A stretch of DNA of 41,741 bases from Lachnospiraceae bacterium (GTDB lineage: Bacteria > Bacillota > Clostridia > Lachnospirales > Lachnospiraceae). Shown piece by piece: positions 17,081 through 27,100 of this stretch (within the stretch, counting starts at the first letter, position 1; every line of letters starts with the position of its first letter). A program made the position numbers and the translations under genes. The stretch lies in contig JAIKYA010000136.1 of NCBI GenBank assembly GCA_024683645.1, positions 1 through 41,741 of the forward strand. The letters run 5' to 3'. The notes below the pieces were generated by a model. That model did no database searches, was not told the DNA's origin, and saw only the letters and a program-made list of their open reading frames with translations.

Positions 17081-18013
17081 TTATTTCTTCCTGTCCCCGT
17101 CCGGCGCATCTTTTAAATGCACATCCAGCTGGTTATACGGTATCTCTATACCGTTCTCATCAAAGGCCGCCTTGACCTTTTCTATGAAATCCCACTTAAA
17201 CTCGAACAGCTCTCCGCTCTTTACCTGCGCACGTACTCCCAGCCTTACCGAAGAAGAATCAAGTGTTTCGACATATATCTTCATGGGACGAAGGTTCATC
17301 ACACGCTCATCTGCTTCCAGTATGTCACGTATAAGCTGTTTAGCCTTCTTTATATCTGCATCATAGGATATGTCAAAGAACTGTACCATGATCCTTGTAG
17401 GCGATGCGGTATTATTGGTAAGCGAAGTGTTCGCAAGCGAACCGTTCGGAAGCACTACCGTTTTCTCATCAATGGTAAGCAGTTTGGTATAGAACAGGCC
17501 TATCTCGGTTACCGTTCCCTCATTCCCCTTTGCATCTTCCTTGATGTAATCGCCTACCTTGAAAGGCTTGAGCAAAAGCAGCAGTATACCGCCCGTAAGA
17601 TTTGACAGACTTCCCTGCAGTGCAAGTGCTACAGCAACGCCGGCCGAGCCGAGCAGCGCAATAAGGCTCGCACTCTCCACGCCGAAATATGTAGCCAGAT
17701 ATATAATTACCAGTGCATAAAGCAGTACCTTGATAAGTGAATCAACGAAGCTCTGTATGCTCACATCCGTTTTTGCTTTTATCAGCGACTTTCTGACAAT
17801 TCTTCTTATCAGTTTAATAAGCTTTGTCGCTATAAACAGAACGATTACGGCAAATAAAAGCTTTGCACCGAAACGGAAGGCCTTTTCCGGCAGATCCTTC
17901 AGAAACTGCTGTACCATATTAAGACTTTCGGTGATCTCTTCGGCTCCGCTTTCCGCTGCTTCCTTTATCGTATTGATGGAGACTATGGGCTCCTCACCAT
18001 AAAAAACAGCCAT
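17081..18013 (-). CDS. mscS: Small-conductance mechanosensitive channel, MscS family
   Basis: 310 residues. After a soluble N-terminus there are three membrane segments: about 50-64, 90-107 and the pore helix (about 112-140) with the Gly/Ala-rich packing pattern SASLIALLGSAGVAVALALQ followed by GSLSNLTGGILLLLLKPFKVGDYI. The beta domain (VTEIGLFYTKLLTIDEKTVVLPNG) and the C-terminal alpha/beta domain follow. The channel opens under membrane tension and releases solutes on osmotic down-shock. ATG at 18013 lies close to AAGGGGA, a spacing of only about 1-3 bases, shorter than for its neighbours; no better start with an SD is seen. It follows the glgB-like gene by 5 bases. Confidence 0.93.
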   Translation of the reverse strand: MAVFYGEEPIVSINTIKEAAESGAEEITESLNMVQQFLKDLPEKAFRFGAKLLFAVIVLFIATKLIKLIRRIVRKSLIKAKTDVSIQSFVDSLIKVLLYALVIIYLATYFGVESASLIALLGSAGVAVALALQGSLSNLTGGILLLLLKPFKVGDYIKEDAKGNEGTVTEIGLFYTKLLTIDEKTVVLPNGSLANTSLTNNTASPTRIMVQFFDISYDADIKKAKQLIRDILEADERVMNLRPMKIYVETLDSSSVRLGVRAQVKSGELFEFKWDFIEKVKAAFDENGIEIPYNQLDVHLKDAPDGDRKK

Positions 18014-18018
18014 TCCCC

Positions 18019-20445
18019 TTACTTATCCTTCTTCCCGTTCTTTTTTTCACTTCCGGAAGCTATCGCCATCTCGGCATTTCTTATCTTCTCTTCCAGTTCT
18101 TTCCGGATATCGCGTCTTATCTTTCCGCGCTTTTCGTTCAGCTCCCTGCGCATCTGCTCCGCCTGTTTACGTCTCTTTTCTATCTCGATGCGTCTCTTCT
18201 CTATTGCTTCCGTTTCCTCCTTCGTATACGGAACGAAACGGTAAATATGTGCTGAAAGAGGTGCCAGTGAAAGCTTGACCGAAAAATCCCTGCCGTCATT
18301 CTTTTCATAGCGGGTAATGCTCATATCGGCTGTTCCTTTTCGTGCTCCGCCGAAGGCTTCCGTATCAGTCGCAAATATCTCTTCGAACTTACCCTCCATC
18401 GGGACACCCAGTCTGTAATCATCCCTTGGAGCATCCGCAAAATTGAATACTGCCAGCAGCTCGTCACCGCTCTTTCCGGCACGCATAAATGCAAGCACAT
18501 TATCATTTGCGGCATTTTCCCTTATCCATTCAAAACCTTCGTCCTTATCCTCGAAAGAATAAAGCGAAGGATGTGATGATATGAGTCTGTTAAGCGCCCC
18601 GGTAAACTCAAGAAGCTTCTGCTCTTCATCGTTCTTTTCCGAGAGCACGTCTATATTTCCCGAAGGCTCAAAACTCCTCTTCTCACCATACTCCTGCCCC
18701 ATAAAGTTCACTGTCCTTCCGACATGAAGTGCCAGATAGGTATAAAGCAGCTTCAGATCGGCAGCTTTCTTTTCACTGTCTCCCCACATCTTTTCTATGA
18801 GTCCGGGCTGGTCGAAAGAAAACCTTTCATGCATTATCCCAAGCAGATAGTTTTCGCAATACTGATAAAGCATGGATTCCGTAAGCTTCTCATGGATGCC
18901 CGCTCTCATTATCGGGTCGGAAGCAAGATACTCTTCCAGCTCTCTGATACAATTATTGTCGGTGGTCAGGTCAAAGCCGAGTTCTTCCCTGCCATCTCCC
19001 GTTATCTGTCCGGATGCACCGGCCTGTGATGCGATGAGTATCAGGCCGCTCTTTTTCGCATGCAGTTTTCTGTTCATCTCCTTGATGAACTCTATAGCTT
19101 CCAGATGTTCTACGCCGCCGAAAATATTGGGTACCCATTCGCCGTATCCCCTGTAATAGTCCAGATAGAGCATGCTGTCCATATCAAGGGTACAGAGTCC
19201 GTCCAGATGGAAGGTCTCCATCCAGTATTCAAGTGCGGAAAACAGATAGTTCTTTACTCCTGCCCTTCCGAAATTGAATATGTATTTTCCCGTTCTGGGA
19301 TCCACACCGCGCTTGAAATCCGGATATTCATAAAGTCCCGTACCGTCAAAGCATCCGAGGCCTTCCGCTTTATTCGAGAAATCTCCGGATGCCCATTCCA
19401 TTATCACACCAAGATTTTCGTTATGAAGCGTGTCGACAAAAGTCATAAGTTTTTCCGGTTCACCGTTATCAAATGCACTTTCGAAAAGCTGCAGCGGATG
19501 ATATCCGAGACTCTCCTCTGCACTCATCTGCGGCATCATCATCACATGCGTGTATCCAAGTTTTTTAACATAAGCCGCAAATTTCTTAAGCCCCGCCCCG
19601 GTCTTATCCTTCAGGCTTCCCGGATGAAACTCATATATGTTTAAGGGCTTCTTATCCCAGAAGCCTTTTTTTCTTGCTGCCATCCACTTTTCATCCTTCC
19701 ACTCATGGAAAGGAGTATAAGCAGCCTTATCGGAACCGTCCGCACCCGCACAGAGTGCATAGGGATCCTTCTTTATCACTGCGCCTTCCCTGGTCAGTAT
19801 CTCGTATCTGTATTCTTCCCCTTCTTCGACACCGGGCACAAAAAGTTCAAATATACCCGAATCATCAAGCCTGTTCATGGGGTTCTCCAGGCCGTTGTTA
19901 TCATTGAAGGCTCCGAGCACCGATACTCTTACCGCTGCAGGTGCCCATACTCTGAACACGCAGCCTCTTACACCGTCAACCGTAGCCTTGTGGCTGCCCA
20001 TATAGCCGTATGCCCGCTCATCACAGCCCGAGAGGAATCTCTCCTCTTCCTCGGCTTTGAGTATGCGTTTAAAAGCATAGGGATCTTTTTTTTCGACAGT
20101 GATAAGACTGTCACTGCCGGCTTTTTTCTTTTTACCGCTTTCCGCTTTCTGCGGATAGCTCACAAGATAGCTGTATTTTTCGTTTCTGCCGCTAACAAGC
20201 GCAGCAAAGAAGCCCGCCTCATCCGCAAGCTCCATGCTTATTTCCTGCTTTACTTTTTTACCTCTGACGTTTTCCTTTCCTTCAACAAGGATCAGCACGC
20301 CTTCCGCTCCCGGAAAAAACGCCTGGATCAGCGTGGAAGCTCCGGCTCTGTGTGGCCCCAGAAAATCAGCGGGATGATCGCACTCTCCGTAAACTACCTC
20401 TTCTATCCGTGCCCAGTCCATCAGATCATAAAGTTTCTTATTCAT
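18019..20445 (-). CDS. GlgB-like (glycogen branching enzyme family) protein lacking catalytic residues
   Basis: 808 residues with the layout of GlgB: a first CBM48-like domain (about 17-100), a second CBM48 (about 150-235, FRVWAPAAVRVSVLGAFN), a GH13 barrel (about 265-640) and a beta-sandwich (about 645-735). Family stretches survive: FDGTGLYEYPDF, SMLYLDY, SENYLL-like ENYLLGIMHE, FMGQEYGE and GFEWI. However, ungapped comparison with the canonical motifs shows the nucleophile Asp (FRVDAVA) replaced by Leu420 with its Arg as Cys418, the acid/base Glu (IAEDS) replaced by Ser473, and the third Asp (SHDEVV) replaced by Glu540. It also has a highly charged helical tail (738-808). So it is probably a non-catalytic glucan-binding or scaffolding paralogue. 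Starts at ATG 20445 with GAGAGG; 3 bases after the DUF1015 gene. Automatic annotation would call it branching enzyme. Confidence 0.85.
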   Translation of the reverse strand: MNKKLYDLMDWARIEEVVYGECDHPADFLGPHRAGASTLIQAFFPGAEGVLILVEGKENVRGKKVKQEISMELADEAGFFAALVSGRNEKYSYLVSYPQKAESGKKKKAGSDSLITVEKKDPYAFKRILKAEEEERFLSGCDERAYGYMGSHKATVDGVRGCVFRVWAPAAVRVSVLGAFNDNNGLENPMNRLDDSGIFELFVPGVEEGEEYRYEILTREGAVIKKDPYALCAGADGSDKAAYTPFHEWKDEKWMAARKKGFWDKKPLNIYEFHPGSLKDKTGAGLKKFAAYVKKLGYTHVMMMPQMSAEESLGYHPLQLFESAFDNGEPEKLMTFVDTLHNENLGVIMEWASGDFSNKAEGLGCFDGTGLYEYPDFKRGVDPRTGKYIFNFGRAGVKNYLFSALEYWMETFHLDGLCTLDMDSMLYLDYYRGYGEWVPNIFGGVEHLEAIEFIKEMNRKLHAKKSGLILIASQAGASGQITGDGREELGFDLTTDNNCIRELEEYLASDPIMRAGIHEKLTESMLYQYCENYLLGIMHERFSFDQPGLIEKMWGDSEKKAADLKLLYTYLALHVGRTVNFMGQEYGEKRSFEPSGNIDVLSEKNDEEQKLLEFTGALNRLISSHPSLYSFEDKDEGFEWIRENAANDNVLAFMRAGKSGDELLAVFNFADAPRDDYRLGVPMEGKFEEIFATDTEAFGGARKGTADMSITRYEKNDGRDFSVKLSLAPLSAHIYRFVPYTKEETEAIEKRRIEIEKRRKQAEQMRRELNEKRGKIRRDIRKELEEKIRNAEMAIASGSEKKNGKKDK

Positions 20446-20448
20446 CTT

Positions 20449-21699
20449 TTACCTCTCAAATTGATGTATAAAGATACCGCTAAGCAGTTTAGGCTCAAAC
20501 CAGGTTGATTTGGGAGGCATCAGCCTTCCCGCATCAGCGACCGCAAAGAGTTCTCCTATCTGTGTCGGATACATTGCAAAGGCAACTCCGTCCCCGAGAG
20601 CATCAACACGCCTTTCAAGTTCTTTAAGCCCTCTTATCCCGCCGACAAAATCGATACGTTTATCGGTTTTGGGATCCTTTATTCCCAGCAGCTTATCAAG
20701 TACTTCATTCTGCAGCACTGCAACATCCAGTCCGTCCACCGGATCCGTGCTTTTGATCTCATTTTTCATTGTAAGCAGGTACCACTTATGATCAAGATAC
20801 ATGCCTATCTCTCCCTTGGCTCCCGGATGCACTTCGGAAGCTGAAGCCGCAGAGATGACAAAGCCCCTGCCTATGGCTTCCATAAAGCCATCCGCTGTCA
20901 TTCCGTTCAGATCCTTTACCACGCGATTGTAATCCATTATCTTCAGCTCTTCATCCGGGAAGAGGACCGCAAGGAAATGGTTGAACTCCTCGGTACCGTT
21001 ATATCCGGGCTTTGCCGCTCTTCTCATCTTTCCGACTCTTACGGCCGATGCGCAGCGGTGATGTCCGTCAGCTATATAGATATGGTCTATTCCTTCAAAT
21101 GCTTCCTTTATCGTTTTTATATCTTCGTCGTCAGCTATGATAAAGCAGCGGTTCCTGATGTCTCCGGTTGAAACAAAATCATAGAGCAGCGCATTTTTGT
21201 CTGCCTTCACTTTTTCTATGATCCTTCTTATCTCACTGTTCTCCCTGTACGCCAGAAAGATGGGACCGGTCTGTGCACTTAAGGCATCCACGTGTCTTAC
21301 CCTGTCTTCTTCTTTATCCGCTCTGGTATTCTCATGTTTCTTTATTATACCGTTCTCATAATCATCGATAGATGCGCAGGCGACTATTCCTGTCTGCACC
21401 CTGCCTTCCATCGTCTGCTCATAGATATAATAACAGGCTTTCTCATCTGTTTTGTATACGCCTTCGTCGATGCGTTCCTGCATAAGCGCAGCCGCTTTGG
21501 CATAAACCACATCCGCATAGGTATCAACTTCCGGACCGAAAGCAGTCTCTGCCCTGTCTATCGCCAGGAATGAATCGGGATTTTTCTTCACCTCTTCCAC
21601 AGCCTCTGCCCTGTCATATACATCGTAGGGAAGGGCTGCCGACTTTTCTATCATGTCCTTGACCGGGCGAAGTGCCTTAAAAGCCTTAATATCTGCCAT
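20449..21699 (-). CDS. DUF1015 family protein
   Basis: 416 residues, the typical length of this family of unknown function. It has the family N-terminus (FKALRPVKDMIEKSAALPYDV), HENTRADKEEDRVRHVDAL in the middle, and the strongly conserved IADGHHRCASAVR motif, which resembles the DGHxR motif of the ParB/sulfiredoxin fold (resemblance only). It is soluble, with no signal peptide or membrane helix. ATG at 21699 follows AAGGAGG at 8 bases. It lies 13 bases after ilvA and 3 bases before the glgB-like gene. In other clostridia the family is often next to serine-pathway genes, so a link to amino-acid metabolism is possible, but I cannot assign an activity. Confidence 0.88.
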   Translation of the reverse strand: MADIKAFKALRPVKDMIEKSAALPYDVYDRAEAVEEVKKNPDSFLAIDRAETAFGPEVDTYADVVYAKAAALMQERIDEGVYKTDEKACYYIYEQTMEGRVQTGIVACASIDDYENGIIKKHENTRADKEEDRVRHVDALSAQTGPIFLAYRENSEIRRIIEKVKADKNALLYDFVSTGDIRNRCFIIADDEDIKTIKEAFEGIDHIYIADGHHRCASAVRVGKMRRAAKPGYNGTEEFNHFLAVLFPDEELKIMDYNRVVKDLNGMTADGFMEAIGRGFVISAASASEVHPGAKGEIGMYLDHKWYLLTMKNEIKSTDPVDGLDVAVLQNEVLDKLLGIKDPKTDKRIDFVGGIRGLKELERRVDALGDGVAFAMYPTQIGELFAVADAGRLMPPKSTWFEPKLLSGIFIHQFER

Positions 21700-21712
21700 T
21701 TTTTTATCCTCC

Positions 21713-22936
21713 TTATATGAGCGTGCGGACCGACTTGGGTTTATATCCCGTCACTTCCAGCTCATGCATTATCTTTTCCTTATGTTCCGTTCCGAATGCT
21801 TCTATCGTGATACGGAGTTCAACGGCGCTCTTTCTGTTTGTGGTAACAAACTGGTTGTGCTCGAGCTTTATGACATTGCCGTTTTCTGCCGCTATGACAC
21901 CTGCAACTCTCTGCAGCTCACCGGGCTTATCGGGAAGCAGTACGGATACTGTAAATATCCTGTTCCTGAATATGAGCCCCTGCTGTACCACACTGGACAT
22001 CGTTATGACATCCATGTTTCCTCCCGAAAGTATGGATACAACTTTTTTACCTGAAGCCTGCAACTGTTTCAGCGCCGCAACCGTGAGCAGCCCCGAATTC
22101 TCCACGATCATCTTGTGGTTTTCGACCATATCAAGAAACGCAACGATAAGTTCTTCATCGTCCACCGTTATGATATCATCAATGTTTTCCTGTATATACG
22201 GGAATATCCTGGAACCGGGAGTCTTTACGGCTGTACCGTCCGCTATGGTATTGACCCCGGGAAGCGTTACCACCTTTCCTTCTGCAAGTGATGCCTTCAT
22301 GCAGGCCGCACCGGAAGGCTCCACGCCTATCACTTTTATCTTGGGATTGAGAAGCTTCGCAAGTGTGGAAACTCCGGCAGCCAGTCCGCCGCCGCCTATG
22401 GGAACCAGTATCACATCCACCAGCGGAAGTTCCTTTATGATCTCCATTGCGATCGTTCCCTGCCCCGTAGCCACAGCCGGATCATCAAAGGGGTGTATAA
22501 AAGTATACCCGTGCTCTGCCGCCAGTTCATATGCTTTCTCGCACGCCTCATCATATACATCTCCGTACAGGACCACTTCCGCGCCGAAATTCTTGGTCCT
22601 GTTCACCTTGATGAGAGGAGTCGTGGTGGGCATCACTATGGTGGCTTTCATCCCGCCGCATTTTGCCGCATAAGCAACTCCCTGTGCGTGATTGCCGGCT
22701 GATGCCGTTATAACACCTTTCTTTTTCTCTTCTTCCGTAAGGGTGCTTGTCTTGTAATAAGCCCCCCTCACCTTGTATGCACCGGTAAACTGCATGTTCT
22801 CCGGCTTTAAATATACTTTGTTGCCTGTAAGATTACTGAAGTGATCGCTGTATACCAGCTTTGTTTCCAGTGTTACTTCTTTTACTTTTTCGGAAGCTTC
22901 CTCAAAAGCTTCCAGTGTGAGCATTTCCTTGACCAT
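21713..22936 (-). CDS. ilvA: Threonine ammonia-lyase with C-terminal ACT domain
   Basis: 407 residues, the short form of threonine dehydratase. The PLP-lysine lies in FTGAYKVRGA, the phosphate cup in TASAGNHAQG, and the Gly-rich loop in PIGGGGLAAG. The C-terminal part (about 325-407) is an ACT-like regulatory domain (FTVSVLLPDKPGELQRVAGV). The enzyme converts threonine to 2-oxobutyrate and ammonia, feeding isoleucine synthesis or catabolism; the short form with one ACT domain is found in both, so the direction is open. ATG at 22936 has GAGGGA 6 bases upstream. It is 3 bases after ftsY, so co-transcribed with it, a neighbour unrelated in function. Confidence 0.93.
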   Translation of the reverse strand: MVKEMLTLEAFEEASEKVKEVTLETKLVYSDHFSNLTGNKVYLKPENMQFTGAYKVRGAYYKTSTLTEEEKKKGVITASAGNHAQGVAYAAKCGGMKATIVMPTTTPLIKVNRTKNFGAEVVLYGDVYDEACEKAYELAAEHGYTFIHPFDDPAVATGQGTIAMEIIKELPLVDVILVPIGGGGLAAGVSTLAKLLNPKIKVIGVEPSGAACMKASLAEGKVVTLPGVNTIADGTAVKTPGSRIFPYIQENIDDIITVDDEELIVAFLDMVENHKMIVENSGLLTVAALKQLQASGKKVVSILSGGNMDVITMSSVVQQGLIFRNRIFTVSVLLPDKPGELQRVAGVIAAENGNVIKLEHNQFVTTNRKSAVELRITIEAFGTEHKEKIMHELEVTGYKPKSVRTLI

Positions 22937-22939
22937 TTT

Positions 22940-24133
22940 TTATCCCTCGGTTTCAAACAGTGCTTCTACAAAAGATTCCGGATCAAATTTCTGAAGATCA
23001 TCTATCTTCTCTCCGACACCTATGTATTTAACGGGTATCTTCAGTTCACTCTGTATCGCGACCGCAATGCCCCCCTTCGCCGTTCCGTCCATCTTTGTCA
23101 GTACTATACCCGAAAGGTCAGCAACATCGTTAAAATCTCTTGCCTGCTGCATCGCGTTCTGTCCGGTCGTTGCATCCAGAACTATCAGGTTCTCCCTGTA
23201 TGCATCGGGGTACTCCCTGTCTATCACGCGGTTCATCTTTTTGAGCTCTTCCATCAGGTTTTTCTTGTTGTTGAGCCTGCCGGCAGTATCCACCAGGAGC
23301 ACATCGGTCTTTCTGGCCTTTGCTGCATGCACCGCATCGAAGAGAACGCTTGCGGGATCTGCGCCTTCCACGCCGCCTATCATTTCTACTCCTGCCCTGT
23401 CAGCCCAGGTCTGCAGCTGGTCTCCTGCCGCTGCCCTGAAAGTATCCGCCGCAGCTATAAGGACCTTTTTCCTCTTTTTCTTAAGCTGCGAAGCCAGCTT
23501 GCCGATGGTAGTGGTCTTTCCTACACCGTTTACTCCTATAACAAATACTACCGAAGGTTCGTTCTCAAAACGGTATGCATCCTTTTCCACATGCATCTGT
23601 TCCCTGAGACCTTCTATCATCACGCCTTTGCATTCCGAAGGCTTGACTATGGCCTGCGAATCCACGGCATCCCTGAGCTTGTCAAGCAGCCTCTCAGTAG
23701 TCACCGCGCCCATATCACCCATTATCAGGGTTTCTTCCAGTTCATCGAAAAAATCATCGTCAATGGCCTCGGCACCGTCAAATACTACATCCAGACTGTA
23801 TACGAAATTCTCCCTGGTCTTCTTCAGCCCTTCCTTAAGCCTTGCGAAAAAGCCTTTTTTCTTCGGCTTTTCTTCCTGCTCTTCTTCCGCATCTTCCGTC
23901 AGTTCTTCCGCCGCCTCTGCGGCTTCTTCCTCCGGGAGTACTTCCGGTACGGGAATAGCATTTTGCTCTTCGGCCGGGGCCGGAGCATTTTCTTCCTCCT
24001 CCTTCTCCCCGGAAGTATCAGCCCCTTCTTCGCCCAAAGCCGTCTCCTGACTTTCCTCCGCAGCCTGTGCTTCTGCAGTTTCTGTTTCTTCTTCGGCAGT
24101 TTTTTTCTTTTTGAATATGTCCCAAAATGCCAT
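22940..24133 (-). CDS. ftsY: Signal recognition particle receptor FtsY
   Basis: 397 residues. Residues 12-90 are a very acidic Glu/Ala-rich region, typical of the FtsY A domain. The NG GTPase domain follows: N domain from about 95, G1 VIGVNGVGKTTTIGKLA (198-214), G2 ADTFRAAAGDQL, G3 DTAGRLNNKKNLMEEL, G4 TKMDGTAKGG and closing GVGEKIDDLQKFDPESFV. FtsY docks SRP-ribosome complexes at the membrane by reciprocal GTP hydrolysis with Ffh. The start codon overlaps the smc stop by one base (TGATG), which implies coupled translation. ffh, often next in this cluster, is not present. Confidence 0.97.
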   Translation of the reverse strand: MAFWDIFKKKKTAEEETETAEAQAAEESQETALGEEGADTSGEKEEEENAPAPAEEQNAIPVPEVLPEEEAAEAAEELTEDAEEEQEEKPKKKGFFARLKEGLKKTRENFVYSLDVVFDGAEAIDDDFFDELEETLIMGDMGAVTTERLLDKLRDAVDSQAIVKPSECKGVMIEGLREQMHVEKDAYRFENEPSVVFVIGVNGVGKTTTIGKLASQLKKKRKKVLIAAADTFRAAAGDQLQTWADRAGVEMIGGVEGADPASVLFDAVHAAKARKTDVLLVDTAGRLNNKKNLMEELKKMNRVIDREYPDAYRENLIVLDATTGQNAMQQARDFNDVADLSGIVLTKMDGTAKGGIAVAIQSELKIPVKYIGVGEKIDDLQKFDPESFVEALFETEG

Positions 24134-27100
24134 CAGTTATCCAGCTCCTCATCGATCAGATTTACGCTGACCAGTGTAGACACACCCTTCTCCTGCATCG
24201 TTATGCCGTACAGTCTGTCAGCTTTTTCCATGGTTCCTCTTCTGTGGGTTATGACTATGAACTGGGTATGCTTTGTCAGTTTGTGCAGATACCCCGCATA
24301 TCTTCCCACGTTGCTTTCATCCAGTGCCGCCTCGATCTCATCGAGCAGACAGAAGGGTGAAGGTTTAAGGTTCTGTATCGCAAACAGCAGCGCGATCGCG
24401 GCCAGCGCCTTTTCTCCGCCGGACAGCTGCATCATGTTCTGAAGTTTCTTTCCGGGCGGCTGTGCGATGATCTGTATACCTGCTTCCAGTATGTCCTCAT
24501 CCTCCATCAGCTTCAGTTCGCCCTTTCCGCCGCCAAACATTTCCTTGAACACGCGGTCGAATTCTTTTCCTATTTCTTCGAATTTCTCGGTGAACTGTTT
24601 GCGCATCGCATTATCCAGTTCCTCGATGATCCCCGTCAGTTCTTTTTCCGCTTCTACCAGATCATCATGCTGTCCTTTGAGGAACTCATATCTTTCGGAG
24701 ATAGCCTTGTAATCTTCTATCGCATTGACATTAACGTCTCCGAGTCTCTTTATACCGTCCTTTATCTCTGCAATGCTGCGCTTTAAAAATACTACATCGG
24801 TAAAACTCTCATCCCTCAGCTCTTTTGCATCCTGAACACTTACTTCATATTCATTCCACATATATCCGATCAGTGAATCTATATCCTGAACGGTCTTTTC
24901 AAGCTGTGAGTTCAGTCTGTAAGTTTCCTTATCCAGACCGTTCATGAGCTCGGCTACCTGCTCGCGCCTGTTAAAGAACTGTTTCTGTTTTGCTCCCAGT
25001 TCTTCTTTACGCGCTATCTTTTCGTTCAGATCCTTCTGCGAATCCTCTTCACTTGTATACGAAGCCTCAATGGTCTTTTCAATCTCGCTTATATCGTTTT
25101 GTCTGTCCTTTATCCTCTCCTCGTTCTCACTTATATTTCTTTCCGTATCTTCCTTTTCTTTCAGCAGTTTTTCCAGTTCGCTCTCGATACGGTCGGCATT
25201 CTGCTGTTCGAATTCATGCTTCTGCATGATCTTCTCCAGTTCCACCTCGCATTCCGTGACTTTCAGGGCATTTTCCGTTTCCTCGTCGCGGAGTGCATCC
25301 AGCTGTTCCTGGGCAGCATCTATCTTCTCTTCGAGTCTTTTCCTGGTTTCTTCCGAACCGGCAAGCTGTGCGTTAAGCTGTTCCTGATTCTCCTTTATTT
25401 CCTTTACCTGATCATCGATACGGCTCTGTTCCTCGTTAAGATCATCCACACCTTTCGTGGTCTCATCTATCTTTTCCTGTGCCTTCTGCAGATTGAGTGT
25501 GGCTGTATTGAGCTTTATGAACTGCTGCTGTATCTCGTATTTTACATCTTCTATCTGCACACGCAGAGCTGTTCTCTCTTTTTTGGCAGCTTCCAGCGCG
25601 TTCAGCTCCCTGTCGATATCCTTCAGGGATTCCTTTACGCTCTTTTCCAGTTCCTCCATCTCACGCCTGCGGCCCAGAAGATTGGAATTGTTCTTGTATG
25701 CACCGCCGCTGATAGCACCTCCGGGTACCAGGAGTTCGCCTTCGACAGTGACCATTCGCACACCGTAGTTGTATTTCCTGGCTATCCTCAGTGCGTTATC
25801 TATGTTATCTATGACAACGATCCTGCCCAGCATGGCCTTTGCCACATTGCTGTATTTAGCCTCTGTCTCTACGATCTCATCGGCCATTCCGACTACGCCT
25901 TTTTCATCAAGCACTTCCGGGGTTTTGAATTCCTGCGGATTGGTAATGGATGTCAGCGGCAGGAAGGTGGCACGTCCTGCCTTCTCGCTCTTTAACATCT
26001 CTATCATCTTTTTAGCCGTGCCCTCGTCTTCGGTGACAATATTCTGGATATTACCGCCGAGAGCGGTCTCTATGGCTGTTTCATATTTCTTTTCAACCTT
26101 TATGATATCCGCTACAACACCGATGATGCCTTTAACTTCACTCTTTTTTTCCATGACACGGCGTATGGGATGGTTGTAACCGTCATAACGCTCGGTCAGA
26201 TTGCTGATAGCCTCCAGCTTTGTCTTATCCTGCTGGTGCCTAAGCTGCACCTCCTGCAGCTTTTTATCATGTTCAGCCAGTTCATCATGTATCTCACCGG
26301 CTCTTTCTTCCTTTTTCTTCTGTTCGAAGTTCAGTTCCTCTATCTTTTTCTGAACTTCATCGAATTCCTTCTTTAACTGCTCGATGATCCCCAGCTGTTC
26401 TTCCTCGTTGCTCTTGGCCTGGAGGAAACGTGAATTCAGCTCGCTCCTTCTCACCTGAGTCTGTTCGAGCATGGTATCATAACGTTCTTTTGAGGATTTT
26501 ACATTAGCCCTCTCGTTAAGGAGATTGATTATGGCATTTTTATCCTCTTCTATTGAAGTATTGATCGCGTCTATCTTCGCCTGGATCGTCCCCAGCACTT
26601 CCCTGGCAGCATTTCTCTTTTCTTCTGCCTCCTTAAGGATGGTATCCACATCTGCCTTGCCGGCAGCCATGTTCTCCTTCTCCGCCTGCTTCTGTTCTAT
26701 ATCTTTAGCAAGGGTCTCCAGTCTCGATCTGAAGTGTACATTGCTGTCTGTTGCGGAACGGATCTGCTCCCTGCGCAGGTTTATCTCACCTTCAAGTTTT
26801 GTACGTACGGCACCGGTATTGCTCAGTGAGCTTCTGGCTTCTTCGATCTCAGCATCAAGAGCAGCCACTTCGGCTTCCATAGCCTCATAGTCCCTTTTGA
26901 TCTCATCATATTCCGCACGGTGTGAAGCGAGCTGTTCATTCGCAACATTCAGTTTTTCCGAAAGAGCTTCCTTCTCATCGAGCCTGCGGGCATTTTCAAG
27001 CAGGAAATAGTTTATATCCAGCTTCTTGAGCTCTTCCTTTTTCTTCAGATATTCCCTTGCTTTTTCGGCCTGTTTTTCAAGCGGTCCCACCTGCTTTTCA

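Noticed and set aside
16008..17366. Long open frame (452 codons) on the plus strand
   Set aside because: It covers queA and part of mscS in the opposite direction and has shadow-like composition.
18019..20445. Active 1,4-alpha-glucan branching enzyme
   Set aside because: All three catalytic acids are substituted in ungapped motif comparison, so only the fold assignment is kept.
22841..24442. Long open frame (533 codons) on the plus strand
   Set aside because: It lies opposite ilvA, ftsY and smc, is rich in Phe, Cys and Ser as expected for the complement of acidic coding sequence, has no SD, and shows no recognisable domain.
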